A stretch of DNA of 64,000 nucleotides from DTU089 sp002440045 (GCA_937885695.1 CALABP010000071.1:1-64000), one strand, 5' to 3'. Numbered from the stretch's first letter, positions 49,325-58,824 are shown. Numbers and translations are program-made. The notes: generated by a model from the sequence alone, not told the origin.

Positions 49325-50533
49325 CTACTTTGCAAGAAACTTATCCATAAGGGTATAGCCGACCCCGACAAAATTGCCCGAAAGCTTTGCGGTGTTTTCG
49401 GTAAAGCTCAAAATGCCGCTGTCATGCTCTTTTGTGCTGTCGTATATAAGATACGGCACGGGGTCGCTTGCGTGCGTGCGCGTTTTTATGGGCGTCGGGT
49501 GGTCGGGGAGCGCCATAATTTTGTATTCGCCGAATTTTCTGAGTTCCAAAAGAAGCGTGCCGACAATTTTTTCGTCAATCAGCTCTATGGCTCTTACCTT
49601 GTTTTCGGGTTCGTTCCTGTGGCCGCACTCGTCGGGTGCTTCAATGTGAATATAAACAAAATCCTTTGTTTCAAGCTCTTTAAGAGCGCACTCTGCCTTG
49701 CCGACAAAATTTGTGTCTATGTAGCCCGTTGCGCCTTCAACCTCGGGTGCGTCCATTCCCGCGCATTTTGCTATGCCCTTTAAAAGGTCAACCGCCGAAA
49801 TAACCGCGCCGCGAAGCCCGTATTTTTCATAAAAATTCGGAAGCGACGGTTTTGTGCCCTCGCCCCAAAGCCAAATTGAGTTTGCGGGGCGCTTGCCCAA
49901 GGCAACGCGTTTTTTGTTCACGGGGTGGTTGTTTAAAAGCTCAAAGCTTTCTTTCATCATTTCAATAAGCGGCTTTGCATTTTCGCTTTTTGAAAGATAT
50001 TCGCCTATAACTCTTCCCGAAATATCGTGCGGGGGAGTCATCTTTCCGAGGTCGAGCGTGCCGCCGTGCCACACAAGGCAGTGCCTGTAAGAAACGCCGC
50101 CGTAGAATTTGAAAGCATCGTTTCCGAAGCGCTCTTCAACGGCTTTTATAAGCTCGTGTGCTTCTTCTGTCGAAATATCGCCGCCGCTGTAATCTGCCAT
50201 TGTTTTGTCAGAGTAGTTTTCTTCATCCGAAAGCGTTACAAGGTTGCAGCGAAAAACAATATCGGTGTCAAGCATATTCACGCCTATGCTGACTGCTTCA
50301 AGCGGCGAACGCCCGGTGTAGCACGTTTTCGGGTCGTAGCCCATAACGCTCATATTTGCAACGTCGCTGCCGGGTTTTAAGCCGTCGGCAACCGTTTTTA
50401 CAAGACCCGTTTCGCCGAAGCGCGCAAGCCTGTCAAGGTTAGGCTTTTTTGCAACCTCCATCGGCGTTTTGCCGCCCAAAGCGTCTACGGGGTAATCCGC
50501 CATTCCGTCGCAGAGAACAACTATATATTTCAT
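49325..50533 (-). CDS. apgM: Cofactor-independent phosphoglycerate mutase, archaeal-type
   Basis: 402-residue alkaline-phosphatase-superfamily enzyme that interconverts 3- and 2-phosphoglycerate. Metal and catalytic blocks: VVLCDGMADYPVDALGGKTP, the Ser in GSDVANMSVMGYDP, HIEAPDECGH and ALPDHPTPIKTRTHASDPVP. It is the short ApgM form rather than the ~510-residue GpmI. Some clostridial ApgM-like proteins act on other phosphosugars, so the substrate is likely but not certain. SD agagg precedes the ATG at 50533. It sits divergent from the sugar isomerase. Confidence 0.9.
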   Translation of the reverse strand: MKYIVVLCDGMADYPVDALGGKTPMEVAKKPNLDRLARFGETGLVKTVADGLKPGSDVANMSVMGYDPKTCYTGRSPLEAVSIGVNMLDTDIVFRCNLVTLSDEENYSDKTMADYSGGDISTEEAHELIKAVEERFGNDAFKFYGGVSYRHCLVWHGGTLDLGKMTPPHDISGRVIGEYLSKSENAKPLIEMMKESFELLNNHPVNKKRVALGKRPANSIWLWGEGTKPSLPNFYEKYGLRGAVISAVDLLKGIAKCAGMDAPEVEGATGYIDTNFVGKAECALKELETKDFVYIHIEAPDECGHRNEPENKVRAIELIDEKIVGTLLLELRKFGEYKIMALPDHPTPIKTRTHASDPVPYLIYDSTKEHDSGILSFTENTAKLSGNFVGVGYTLMDKFLAK

Positions 50534-50565
50534 AGGACAAAACCTCTTTTCTGTCGATATATATA

Positions 50566-50594
50566 AATATACAACCTATTAAAAAGCATGTCAA
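50566..50594 (-). promoter_or_regulatory. Promoter of apgM
   Basis: On the minus strand: TTGACA (50594-50589), 17-nt spacer, TATATT (50571-50566). Confidence 0.8.
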
Positions 50595-50622
50595 TGTTCA
50601 CAAGAAAAAATCGTTTGACGTA

Positions 50623-50651
50623 TTGCAAAAACTTTAAAAAGAGTATAAAAT
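50623..50651 (+). promoter_or_regulatory. Promoter of the sugar-phosphate isomerase-like gene
   Basis: TTGCAA (50623-50628), 17-nt spacer, TAAAAT (50646-50651), 33 nt before the ATG. Confidence 0.65.
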
Positions 50652-50684
50652 ATATTTTGTAAAAAATTATTAGGAGTGTTATTT

Positions 50685-51506
50685 ATGGGCTTTCCCACAG
50701 CATTACAGCTTTATTCCGTTCGCGGCGACATGGAAAACGATTTTTACGGCACTTTGAAAAAAGTTAGAGATATGGGTTATGACGGCGTTGAATTTGCGGG
50801 TCTTTTCGGAGAAAAGGCAGAGGATGTAAAAAACGCGCTTTCAAATCTCGGGCTTGAACCGGTTTCGGCTCACGTTCCTTATTACGATATGTTAAAAGAC
50901 CCCGAGGGCGTTCTTGCCGATTATAAAGAAATCGGCTGCAAATACGTTGCCGTGCCTTATCTTACCGAAGAGTGCCGCCCCGGAACAGACGGATTTTCAG
51001 ATACGGTCAAAGGCATTCGCGCAATCGGCGAGGCGGCAAAAAAGCTCGGTATGACGCTTCTTTATCATAACCACGACTTTGAATTTATAAAGCTTGACGG
51101 CAAATATGCGCTTGACGTGCTTTATGACACAATTCCCGAGGACCTTTTAAAGACGGAGCTTGACACATGCTGGGTAAACGTCGGCGGTGAAAATCCCGCG
51201 GAATATATCAAAAAATACAGCGGCAGAGCGCCCGTTGTTCACCTTAAAGACTTTGCGGGTCACAAGGGCAACGGTCCGCTTTATAAGCTTATCGGTATTG
51301 ACGACGAAGAAGCGGCGGCTTCGGCTTCTACTTTTGAATTCCGTCCCGTGGGCTACGGCGTGCAGGATTTTTATTCTATTCTCAACGCCTCAAAGGCGGC
51401 TGGCTCCGAGTGGGTGGTTGTCGAGCAGGACGACCCCTCCATGGGCAAAACTCCGCTTGAGTGCGCAAAAATGAGCATCGACTATCTCAAAACTCTCAAC
51501 AAATAA
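50685..51506 (+). CDS. Sugar-phosphate isomerase/epimerase (xylose-isomerase-like TIM barrel)
   Basis: 273-residue AP_endonuc_2-type TIM barrel. Typical blocks: ALQLYSVRGDMENDFYGTLK at the N-terminus, GYDGVEFAGLFG, LLYHNHDFEF, LDTCWVNVGGENPAEYIKKY, VVHLKDFAG and the terminal VVVEQDDPSMGKTPLECAK. These family members isomerise or epimerise sugars or inositol derivatives; the exact substrate cannot be called. ATG 50685 is 8 nt from aggag; the GTG at 50676 overlaps the SD. Monocistronic. Confidence 0.85.
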   Translation: MGFPTALQLYSVRGDMENDFYGTLKKVRDMGYDGVEFAGLFGEKAEDVKNALSNLGLEPVSAHVPYYDMLKDPEGVLADYKEIGCKYVAVPYLTEECRPGTDGFSDTVKGIRAIGEAAKKLGMTLLYHNHDFEFIKLDGKYALDVLYDTIPEDLLKTELDTCWVNVGGENPAEYIKKYSGRAPVVHLKDFAGHKGNGPLYKLIGIDDEEAAASASTFEFRPVGYGVQDFYSILNASKAAGSEWVVVEQDDPSMGKTPLECAKMSIDYLKTLNK

Positions 51507-51513
51507 ATATATT

Positions 51514-51552
51514 CGGGACCGACGTGCGGCAAATTAAGGCGGCGTCGGTCCC
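51514..51552 (+). terminator. Hairpin after the isomerase gene, probable terminator
   Basis: CGGGACCGACG (51514-51524) and CGTCGGTCCCG (51542-51552), an 11-bp perfect stem with an 17-nt loop; the T tract is short (CTTT). Confidence 0.65.
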
Positions 51553-51599
51553 GCTTTGCAAATTCTTTGCATAAAAAATGTATATTTTCGGTAATATTC

Positions 51600-51628
51600 T
51601 TGATAATTCATTTTTGCTGTGATATAAT
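51600..51628 (+). promoter_or_regulatory. Promoter of the nusB-recN operon
   Basis: TTGATA (51600-51605), 17-nt spacer ending TGA, TATAAT (51623-51628), an extended -10. Confidence 0.8.
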
Positions 51629-51663
51629 GCAAACTATATAAATGCGCTTTTAGGAGATAGAAA

Positions 51664-52056
51664 ATGACAAGACGCAACGCGAGAGAACAGGCATTTTTTG
51701 TCCTGTTTGAAAAGATTTTCGACAACGATTCGGCTGTTTCGGAAATTGTAAAAAAAGCCGAAGAAAACGACCTTATAAAGCTCAACGGCTTTGCTCGCGA
51801 GCTTCTTTCAAAATATGAGCAAAACGCCGAAGAGATTGACGGAATAATCGCTTCAAAGGCAGAGGGGTGGCAGCTTTCAAGGCTTCCCAAGGTTTCGCTT
51901 GCCGTTATGCGCCTTGCCGTTACCGAAATGAAATTCAGCGACGAAATTCCCGACGGCGTAGCCGTGAACGAGGCTGTTGAAATTGCCAAAAAATACGGAA
52001 CGCCCGACGACGCTTCTTACATAAACGGCGTTTTGGGCTCTGTGTCGCGCTCATAA
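51664..52056 (+). CDS. nusB: Transcription antitermination protein NusB
   Basis: 130-residue all-helical protein that binds boxA RNA with S10 (rpsJ, 11941) to support rRNA transcription. Blocks: RNAREQAFFVLFEKIF at the N-terminus, WQLSRLPKVSLAVMRLAVTE in the middle and GVAVNEAVEIAKKYGTPDDA near the end. SD aggag lies 9 nt upstream. First gene of a nine-gene operon with tiny gaps and overlaps. Confidence 0.95.
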   Translation: MTRRNAREQAFFVLFEKIFDNDSAVSEIVKKAEENDLIKLNGFARELLSKYEQNAEEIDGIIASKAEGWQLSRLPKVSLAVMRLAVTEMKFSDEIPDGVAVNEAVEIAKKYGTPDDASYINGVLGSVSRS

Positions 52057-52057
52057 T

Positions 52058-52990
52058 ATGGCTGTTCTCGGAATAGATACAAGCAACTACACAACGTCGG
52101 TTGCGCTGTTTTGGGGCGACGGCTCTTATATTTCAAAAAGAAGGCTTCTGCCTGTAAAGCCCGGTGAAAGGGGGCTTCGCCAAAGCGACGCCGTTTTTCA
52201 TCACACAAAAGCTTACGGCGAGCTTCTCGGTGAGCTGTTTTCGGAAGCGCCCGACGAAAAAATAACCGCTGTCGGCGCGTCTTTGACTCCCACAACCGAA
52301 AAAGGCTCTTATATGCCGTGTTTTCTTGTCGGCGAAAGCTTTGCTAAAGGGCTTTCTTTTGCGAACAACATACCGTTTTACGGCTTTTCGCACCAGCAGG
52401 GGCACATAGCGGCGGCGCTTCTTTCCGCAAACAAGACGGAGCTTTTAGACGAAAGGTTTATAGCTTTTCATGTTTCGGGCGGCACTACAGACGCTGTTTT
52501 GTGCGAGAAAAAAGGCGATTCGTTAATAAACGTAACTCCGCTTTCTTCGTCAAACGATTTAAAAGCGGGGCAGGCAGTTGACAGAATCGGCGTTAAAATG
52601 GGCCTTTCGTTTCCGTGCGGAAAAGAGCTTGAAAAGCTCGCTTTAAACTCCGCGCGCGAATATAAAAATAAAATCAAGCTGTATGACGGCTTTTGCTCGC
52701 TGTCGGGGCTTGAAAACAAATGCGAAAAAATGCTTTCTTCAGGTGAAACGCACGAGGATACGGCAAAATTTCTTTTGTCTTATATTGCCGACACGCTTTC
52801 AAAAATGACCGAGGAGCTTTTAAAAAAGTACGGCGACCTTCCCGTGATATTTGCGGGCGGCGTTATGTCAAATTCAATAATCCGCGCTGTTTTGCAGTCG
52901 CGCTTTAACGTTTTTTTTGCGTCGCCCGAGCTTTCTTCGGACAATGCCGTCGGAACGGCGTTTCTGACTTCTTTGGAGGGTTTTAAATGA
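52058..52990 (+). CDS. Kae1/TsaD-like (peptidase M22 family) protein, second type
   Basis: 310-residue ASKHA-fold protein. VLGIDTSNYTTSVAL at the N-terminus, the metal motif HQQGH (in GFSHQQGHIAAALL), FHVSGGTTDAVL and FAGGVMSNSIIRAVL are TsaD-like. True TsaD is usually ~335-345 residues and makes t6A in tRNA; this shorter, divergent form is commonly linked with nusB/xseA in Clostridia and is likely a paralogue. Whether it makes t6A is open. Starts 1 nt after nusB and overlaps xseA by 4 nt. Confidence 0.8.
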   Translation: MAVLGIDTSNYTTSVALFWGDGSYISKRRLLPVKPGERGLRQSDAVFHHTKAYGELLGELFSEAPDEKITAVGASLTPTTEKGSYMPCFLVGESFAKGLSFANNIPFYGFSHQQGHIAAALLSANKTELLDERFIAFHVSGGTTDAVLCEKKGDSLINVTPLSSSNDLKAGQAVDRIGVKMGLSFPCGKELEKLALNSAREYKNKIKLYDGFCSLSGLENKCEKMLSSGETHEDTAKFLLSYIADTLSKMTEELLKKYGDLPVIFAGGVMSNSIIRAVLQSRFNVFFASPELSSDNAVGTAFLTSLEGFK

Positions 52991-54216
52991 TAACCGCCTC
53001 TCCTGCGGTGTATACCGTTTCAAAGCTTAACAGCTTTGTAAAAGCATATATCGACAGCAACGAAAATCTTACTTCTCTTTTTGTCGTCGGCGAAATTTCA
53101 AATTTCAAGGCGCATTACACGGGTCATCTTTATATGACCGTCAAAGACGAAAAAGCTTCGATAAAGGCTGTTATGTTTGCGGGCAACGCCTCGCGGCTGC
53201 GCTTTCGCCCCGAAAACGGAATGCGCGTTCTTATTTTAGGCAGCGTAAGCCTTTTTGAGCGCGACGGCTCTTATCAGCTTTATATTACCGATATGCAGCC
53301 CGACGGCGTCGGGAGTTTGGAAATTGCATTAAGCCAGCTCAAAGAAAAGCTTTCAAAAGAAGGGCTTTTCAATGAAGCGCATAAAAAACAGATACCGTTT
53401 TTCCCAAGGCGCGTCGGCGTGATAACCGCCGAAACGGGCGCCGCCGTGCGCGATATAATTAACATAATCGGCAGAAGATGCCCCGCTTGCGAAATTGTGC
53501 TTAAATCCGTTGCCGTTCAGGGCGACAAAGCGGCAAAAGAAATTGCCGACGCAATTGCGCTTTTTAACGAGCTTTCTGCCGCAGACGTTCTCATAGTCGG
53601 CAGGGGCGGCGGCTCGCTTGAAGAGCTTTGGGCGTTTAACGAAGAAATTGTCGCACGGGCGGTTTACGCTTCAAAAATCCCCGTGATTTCGGCTGTCGGC
53701 CACGAAACCGATTACACTGTCTGCGACTTTGTTGCAGACCTGAGAGCGCCCACACCCTCGGCCGCGGCAGAGCTTGCCGTGCCCGATTCAAACGCGCTTA
53801 AAGAAGCGCTTGAAATGAAAAAAGCAAAGCTCTTTTCTCTTGTGAGCGGGCAGATAGGAAAAAAACGCGAAAGCCTTTTAACGCTTCAAAAAAGCGGTGC
53901 TTTAAAAAATCCCGCGTTGAGAATTGCCGACGACAGAAAAACGCTTCTTTATTTCGGCGAAAGGCTTGACAAAGCTTCGCAAAGGCTTTTGGAGAAAGAC
54001 CGCGAAAGTCTTATGAGACTTTCTTATAAGCTTGACGCGTTAAGCCCGTTAAAGGTAATAGGCAGGGGGTATGCCGCGGTGTTTAAAGACGGCGAGCCTG
54101 TTACCGACATTAAAGACGTTTCGCCAAGCGACAGCGTTAAAGTCAAAATTAAAAACGGCACATTTTGTGCAAAAGTTATTGAAATAAACGGTGAAGAAAA
54201 TGGAAAAATCATTTGA
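52987..54216 (+). CDS. xseA: Exodeoxyribonuclease VII large subunit
   Basis: Catalytic subunit of ExoVII, which degrades single-stranded DNA. The 409-residue protein has an N-terminal OB fold (VGEISNFKAHYTGHLYMTVK), the core VGVITAETGAAVRDIINIIG, VGRGGGSLEELWAFNEE and SAVGHETDYTVCDFVADLRA with catalytic residues, and a coiled-coil rich C-terminus. Overlaps both neighbours. Confidence 0.96.
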   Translation: MITASPAVYTVSKLNSFVKAYIDSNENLTSLFVVGEISNFKAHYTGHLYMTVKDEKASIKAVMFAGNASRLRFRPENGMRVLILGSVSLFERDGSYQLYITDMQPDGVGSLEIALSQLKEKLSKEGLFNEAHKKQIPFFPRRVGVITAETGAAVRDIINIIGRRCPACEIVLKSVAVQGDKAAKEIADAIALFNELSAADVLIVGRGGGSLEELWAFNEEIVARAVYASKIPVISAVGHETDYTVCDFVADLRAPTPSAAAELAVPDSNALKEALEMKKAKLFSLVSGQIGKKRESLLTLQKSGALKNPALRIADDRKTLLYFGERLDKASQRLLEKDRESLMRLSYKLDALSPLKVIGRGYAAVFKDGEPVTDIKDVSPSDSVKVKIKNGTFCAKVIEINGEENGKII

Positions 54217-54400
54217 AGAATCCTTAAAGCGGCTTGAAGAAATAACCGCGCTTCTTGAAAACGGCGGCATAGAGCTTAAAGAGTCTCTTGAGCTTTTTTC
54301 GGAAGGAACCGAGCTTATTTCGGAATGCGAAAAATATCTCGACGATGCCGAGCTTAAAATAAAAAAACTGTTTAACGGCGGTGCTACCGATGAACTTTGA
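54200..54400 (+). CDS. xseB: Exodeoxyribonuclease VII small subunit
   Basis: 66-residue helical subunit that wraps the XseA coiled coil. FEESLKRLEEITALLENGGI and LKESLELFSEGTELISECEK are the standard blocks. ATG 54200 with ggtgaag upstream; it overlaps xseA by 17 nt. Confidence 0.95.
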   Translation: MEKSFEESLKRLEEITALLENGGIELKESLELFSEGTELISECEKYLDDAELKIKKLFNGGATDEL

Positions 54401-55274
54401 TAAAATAAACAACTACAGAAAACTTGCCGATGAATATATGATAAATGCCCTCAAAGCTCCGATTCCGGCGCTCTCGGGTATGTACGACGCCATGCTTTAC
54501 AGCGTTAAAAACGGCGGCAAAAGGGTAAGACCCGTTCTTGCAATGATGTTTTGCGAGGCTTCGGGCGGTAATCCCGAAAGTGCCGTTCCGCTTGCGTGCG
54601 CCGTTGAGTTTGTTCACACATATTCTCTCATACACGACGATTTGCCGTGCATGGATAACGACGATTATCGCCGCGGAAAGCTTTCAAATCACAAGGTGTT
54701 CGGCGAAGCGAACGCGGTTCTTGCGGGCGACGGGCTTCTTACGGCGGCGTTTTCGCTTATCTCTGACGGCGCCGAAAAAGGTCTTTATTCTTCGGGCAGG
54801 GCTGTTGCCGCAGTAAAAGCGCTTTCTTCATATGCGGGCGCTTCGGGAATGGTCGGCGGTCAGTTTATAGACCTTGCGGGCGAGGGCGAAAAGCTCCCGA
54901 AAGAAAAGCTTGAGCTTATGGACAGATTAAAAACGGGCGCGCTTATTGCTTCGGCGTGCGTTCTCGGCTGTATAGCCGCAAACGCCGACGACAAAAAAAT
55001 AAAAGCCGCCGAAGACTTTGCATATAACCTCGGAATAGCCTTTCAGATAAGAGACGATATTCTTGACGTTACAGGCAATACGGAGACTCTCGGAAAGCTC
55101 ACGGGGAGCGACTCCGAAAACGAAAAATCCACTTATGTGTCACTTTACGGCCTTGAAAAGTGCGAAGAACTTGTTAATAAACTTACCGACCGCGCAATTG
55201 CGGCGCTTGCCGAGTTTGAAAACGGCGGCGACTTAAAGGATTTTGCACTTTATCTTTCAAAAAGGGAAAAATAA
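54390..55274 (+). CDS. ispA: Polyprenyl (farnesyl/geranylgeranyl) diphosphate synthase
   Basis: 294-residue trans-prenyltransferase that elongates DMAPP with IPP. The first Asp-rich motif is HDDLPCMDNDDYRRGK and the second is FQIRDDILDVTG. YSVKNGGKRVRPVL holds the substrate Lys/Arg. In this cluster it is usually IspA, making FPP. ATG 54390 with ggcggtg upstream; overlaps xseB by 11 nt and dxs by 1 nt. Confidence 0.93.
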   Translation: MNFDKINNYRKLADEYMINALKAPIPALSGMYDAMLYSVKNGGKRVRPVLAMMFCEASGGNPESAVPLACAVEFVHTYSLIHDDLPCMDNDDYRRGKLSNHKVFGEANAVLAGDGLLTAAFSLISDGAEKGLYSSGRAVAAVKALSSYAGASGMVGGQFIDLAGEGEKLPKEKLELMDRLKTGALIASACVLGCIAANADDKKIKAAEDFAYNLGIAFQIRDDILDVTGNTETLGKLTGSDSENEKSTYVSLYGLEKCEELVNKLTDRAIAALAEFENGGDLKDFALYLSKREK

Positions 55275-57148
55275 TGGATTGCAAGCTTCTTGAAAATATT
55301 AAATCTCCCTCGGATTTAAAAAAGCTTGACGAAAAACAGCTGCCGCTTCTTGCGTCCGAGGTTCGTGAAAAAATAATATCGACCGTAAGCGAAAACGGCG
55401 GGCATCTTGCGTCAAATCTCGGCGTTGTCGAGCTTACCATTGCGCTTCACAGAGTTTTTAATTCGCCTAACGACAAAATAATTTGGGATGTCGGGCATCA
55501 GGTCTACACTCACAAGCTTTTGACGGGGCGCTTCGGCGATTTTGACACGCTCAGAAAAAAAGACGGGCTTTCGGGTTTTTCAAGGCCTAACGAAAGCGAG
55601 CACGACATTGTTTTCAGCGGTCACAGCAGTACGTCGGTTTCGACTGCGCTCGGCATTGCCGCGGCAAACGCCGTAAACGGCAAAAAAGATTATGCCATTG
55701 CCGTTTTGGGCGACGGCGCGCTTACGGGCGGGCTTATATACGAAGCTATTAACAACGCCGGCAGAATGAAAGACGCGCGCCTTATAATAATCCTTAACGA
55801 CAACGGAATGTCAATTTCAAAAAACGTCGGCCACCTTGCAAAAAGTCTTGCGGTTATGCGCTCAAGAACGGGCTATTTTAAGCTTAAAGCCATGACCGAA
55901 AAGGCTATATCAAAAATTCCGCTGATAGGAAAGCCGCTTGCAACAAAGCTTTTTAAATTAAAGACCGACGTTAAAAATATGCTTTATCAAAGCAACTTTT
56001 TTGAGGATTTCGGCGTGCGCTATATGGGCCCTATCGACGGTCACAACATAGAGCAGCTTTGCGACGCGCTTGAGGGCGCAAAGGCTGTCAATTCGCCCGT
56101 TATTCTTCACGTCAACACAATAAAAGGCAAGGGCTACGTCCCCGCGGAGCAAAACCCATCGGCGTTTCACGGCGTCGGCGCTTTTGACAGGGCAACGGGT
56201 GAAACAAAAAAAAGCAAAGACAACTTTTCTGAAAAATTCGGCGAATTTTTCTATAATCAGGCCGCCAAAGATAAAAGAATTTGCGCCATTACGGCGGCAA
56301 TGTCTCTCGGAACGGGCTTAAAGCGCTTTTCCGAGGAGTATAAAGACAGATTTTTTGACGTCGGCATAGCCGAAGAACACGCCATTCCTTACGCCTTGGG
56401 GCTTGCCAAGGGCGGAATGCTGCCTGTTTTCGTTGTGTATTCTACGTTTTTGCAAAGATGCTTTGACCAGCTTATGCACGACTGTGCACTGCAAAATGTA
56501 AAAATGATAATCGCCGTTGACAGGGCGGGCATAGTCGGCGACGACGGCGAAACGCACAACGGCATATACGACCCCGCGTTTTTCAACGGTATTCCGAATA
56601 TAACCGTTTTTTCACCCTCGTATTACGCCGAGCTTAACAAGGATTTTGTCGCGGCGCTTTATCATATCGACGGTCCTGTTGCCGTGCGCTATCCGCGCGG
56701 CGGCGAAACGGAACCCCCATATGATTTTACGGTTACGGGCAACGACTTTGATGTTTACGGCAAAGCGGACTCGGAAAATGCAATAGTTACATACGGCAGG
56801 CTTTTCTGGCAGGCTGTAAAGGCTAAAAGAATACTTGAAAACGACGGCATAAACGTAAAAATTATTAAGCTTAATAAAATCATACCGCTGCCGGGTGAGG
56901 CTGTTTTTCAATGTGAAAGCCTTAAAAGAGTTCACTTTTTTGAAGAGGGCGTAACAAGCGGCGGCATAGGTGAAAAGTTCGGAAGCGAGCTTTGCGAAGC
57001 GGGCTTTAAGGGCGAGTTTTCTTTAAAAGCCTTCCCCGATTGCTTTGTAAAGCAGGGCGACGCGAACGATATTTTGTCACAGTACGGGCTTGACTGCGTG
57101 GGTATGGCAAAAAGCTTTTTAAAGGAGAAAGAAGAAATTGAGCGGTAA
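55274..57148 (+). CDS. dxs: 1-deoxy-D-xylulose-5-phosphate synthase
   Basis: Thiamin-diphosphate enzyme for the first step of the MEP isoprenoid pathway. The 624-residue protein has the TPP motif GDGALTGGLIYEAINNAGRM...LNDN, the N-terminal GGHLASNLGVVELTIALHRV, DVGIAEEHAIPYALGLAKGG and RAGIVGDDGETHNGIYD. It sits directly after ispA, which uses the pathway products. Confidence 0.96.
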   Translation: MDCKLLENIKSPSDLKKLDEKQLPLLASEVREKIISTVSENGGHLASNLGVVELTIALHRVFNSPNDKIIWDVGHQVYTHKLLTGRFGDFDTLRKKDGLSGFSRPNESEHDIVFSGHSSTSVSTALGIAAANAVNGKKDYAIAVLGDGALTGGLIYEAINNAGRMKDARLIIILNDNGMSISKNVGHLAKSLAVMRSRTGYFKLKAMTEKAISKIPLIGKPLATKLFKLKTDVKNMLYQSNFFEDFGVRYMGPIDGHNIEQLCDALEGAKAVNSPVILHVNTIKGKGYVPAEQNPSAFHGVGAFDRATGETKKSKDNFSEKFGEFFYNQAAKDKRICAITAAMSLGTGLKRFSEEYKDRFFDVGIAEEHAIPYALGLAKGGMLPVFVVYSTFLQRCFDQLMHDCALQNVKMIIAVDRAGIVGDDGETHNGIYDPAFFNGIPNITVFSPSYYAELNKDFVAALYHIDGPVAVRYPRGGETEPPYDFTVTGNDFDVYGKADSENAIVTYGRLFWQAVKAKRILENDGINVKIIKLNKIIPLPGEAVFQCESLKRVHFFEEGVTSGGIGEKFGSELCEAGFKGEFSLKAFPDCFVKQGDANDILSQYGLDCVGMAKSFLKEKEEIER

Positions 57149-57953
57149 AACAAGGCTTGATACAGCCGTGTTCCAACAGGGCTTTTGCGAAAGCCGCGAA
57201 AAGGCAAAGGCGCTTATTATGAGCGGCATTGTCTATGTTAACGGTCAAAAAGAAATAAAAGCCGGCAGAGAGCTGAAGCCCGACGATAAAATCGAGGTGC
57301 GCGGCAGTACGTTAAAATATGTCAGCCGCGGCGGCTTAAAGCTTGAGAAGGCGGTTTCTTCGTTTAATATCGACCTCAAAGATAAAATCTGTATGGATAT
57401 AGGCGCTTCTACGGGCGGCTTTACCGACTGTATGCTTCAAAACGGCGCAAAAAAGGTGTATTCTATTGACGTCGGCTACGGTCAGCTTGCGTGGAAGCTC
57501 AGAAGCGACAGCCGCGTTATAAACCTTGAACGCACAAATTTCAGGTATGTAACTCATGAAGAAATTCCCGAAGAACCCGATTTTGCTTCGGTGGACGTTT
57601 CGTTTATTTCGCTCAAAATCATTCTTCCCGTTATGCACAGCCTTTTAAAGCAGGGTGCTTTTGGCGTGTGCCTTATTAAGCCCCAGTTTGAAGCCGGCAG
57701 AGAAAACGTCGGCAAAAAAGGCGTTGTCCGCGACCCCGACGTTCATATTGACGTTATAAAGCGCATTGTAACATTTGCGTGCGAAAATAACTTCAAGGTT
57801 TTAGGGCTTGATTTTTCACCCGTTAAAGGGCCCGAGGGCAACATTGAATATCTTATGTACATAAAAAAAACTTCGGAAGAACAGGAATTTTTAAATCTTG
57901 ACGAAACCGTGGAGGCGCTTGTTAAAGCCTCGCACGGCGCGCTTGATAAATGA
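57138..57953 (+). CDS. tlyA: TlyA-family 16S/23S rRNA (cytidine-2'-O)-methyltransferase-like protein
   Basis: 271-residue protein with an N-terminal S4 RNA-binding domain (QGFCESREKAKALIMSGIVY) and a FtsJ-like SAM methyltransferase domain (MDIGASTGGFTDCMLQNGA, GVCLIKPQFEAGRENVGKKG). TlyA 2'-O-methylates rRNA and affects capreomycin response in mycobacteria; some Firmicutes homologues have poorly known targets. TTG 57138 overlaps dxs by 11 nt. Confidence 0.92.
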   Translation: MSGKTRLDTAVFQQGFCESREKAKALIMSGIVYVNGQKEIKAGRELKPDDKIEVRGSTLKYVSRGGLKLEKAVSSFNIDLKDKICMDIGASTGGFTDCMLQNGAKKVYSIDVGYGQLAWKLRSDSRVINLERTNFRYVTHEEIPEEPDFASVDVSFISLKIILPVMHSLLKQGAFGVCLIKPQFEAGRENVGKKGVVRDPDVHIDVIKRIVTFACENNFKVLGLDFSPVKGPEGNIEYLMYIKKTSEEQEFLNLDETVEALVKASHGALDK

Positions 57954-57963
57954 GGTGAGCTGT

Positions 57964-58812
57964 TTGAATTTTGCAGTGATTCCCAATATGACGCGCGAAA
58001 ATGCTCTTAACGTCTGCAACAGATTTTTAAAAGAGCTTTCGCAAATTGACTGCGGAATTTTTATGGAGTCGCAAAATAAAACGTACTTCGGCGAATTTGA
58101 AAAAATAACTTTTTTTGACGGCGACGGCGCAATAAAACATTGCGATGTGCTTGTTTCTGTCGGCGGCGACGGAACGTTTATAAACGCCGCAAAGCGCGCG
58201 GTTAAATATTCAAAGCCCGTTTTGTGCGTGAATGCCGGCAAGCTTGCGTTTTTGGCGGCGCTTGAATCGGACGAAGCCCCGCTTATAAAAGACGTTTTTG
58301 AAGGGCGTTTTATAACCGAGCGCCGAATGCTTCTTGAAGCGAGCATTGTCGATAAGAACGGTAAATTACTTTATCACTCAAACTGTGTTAACGACGCCGT
58401 TGTTTCAAGAAGCGGCAATATAAGGCTTATGAAGCTCAAAATCGCCTGCAACAAAGCCCCGCTTATTACATATTCTGCCGACGGCGTAATCGTTTCAACG
58501 CCGACAGGCTCCACGGCATATTCGCTTTCTGCGGGCGGCCCCGTTGTAGAACCGGGTATAGAAAGCATAATGATAACGCCCGTTTGCTCACACACGCTTT
58601 TTTCGCGCTCGATTGTTCTGAGGGCGGACTCTTTCCTTGAAATTTCACACGACAATTCGGGCGAAGCCATTCTTTCGTGCGACGGCGAAAAGGCGGTGTT
58701 AATTCCGCAGAGTGCGTCGGTAGAAGTCAGGCGTTCCGAAAATTATGTTGAATTTATAAAGGTCAAACCCGATAAATTTATTGATATACTCAGCAAGAAA
58801 ATATCTGTGTAA
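57964..58812 (+). CDS. nadK: NAD kinase
   Basis: Phosphorylates NAD to NADP. The 282-residue protein has the diagnostic GGDGTFINAAKRAV, NDAVVSRSGNIRLMKLKI and STPTGSTAYSLSAGGPVVEP. The TTG at 57964 (LNFAVIPN...) has gaggtg upstream; the frame back to 57898 lies inside tlyA. Confidence 0.95.
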   Translation: MNFAVIPNMTRENALNVCNRFLKELSQIDCGIFMESQNKTYFGEFEKITFFDGDGAIKHCDVLVSVGGDGTFINAAKRAVKYSKPVLCVNAGKLAFLAALESDEAPLIKDVFEGRFITERRMLLEASIVDKNGKLLYHSNCVNDAVVSRSGNIRLMKLKIACNKAPLITYSADGVIVSTPTGSTAYSLSAGGPVVEPGIESIMITPVCSHTLFSRSIVLRADSFLEISHDNSGEAILSCDGEKAVLIPQSASVEVRRSENYVEFIKVKPDKFIDILSKKISV

Positions 58813-58824
58813 AGGACGAAAAAA

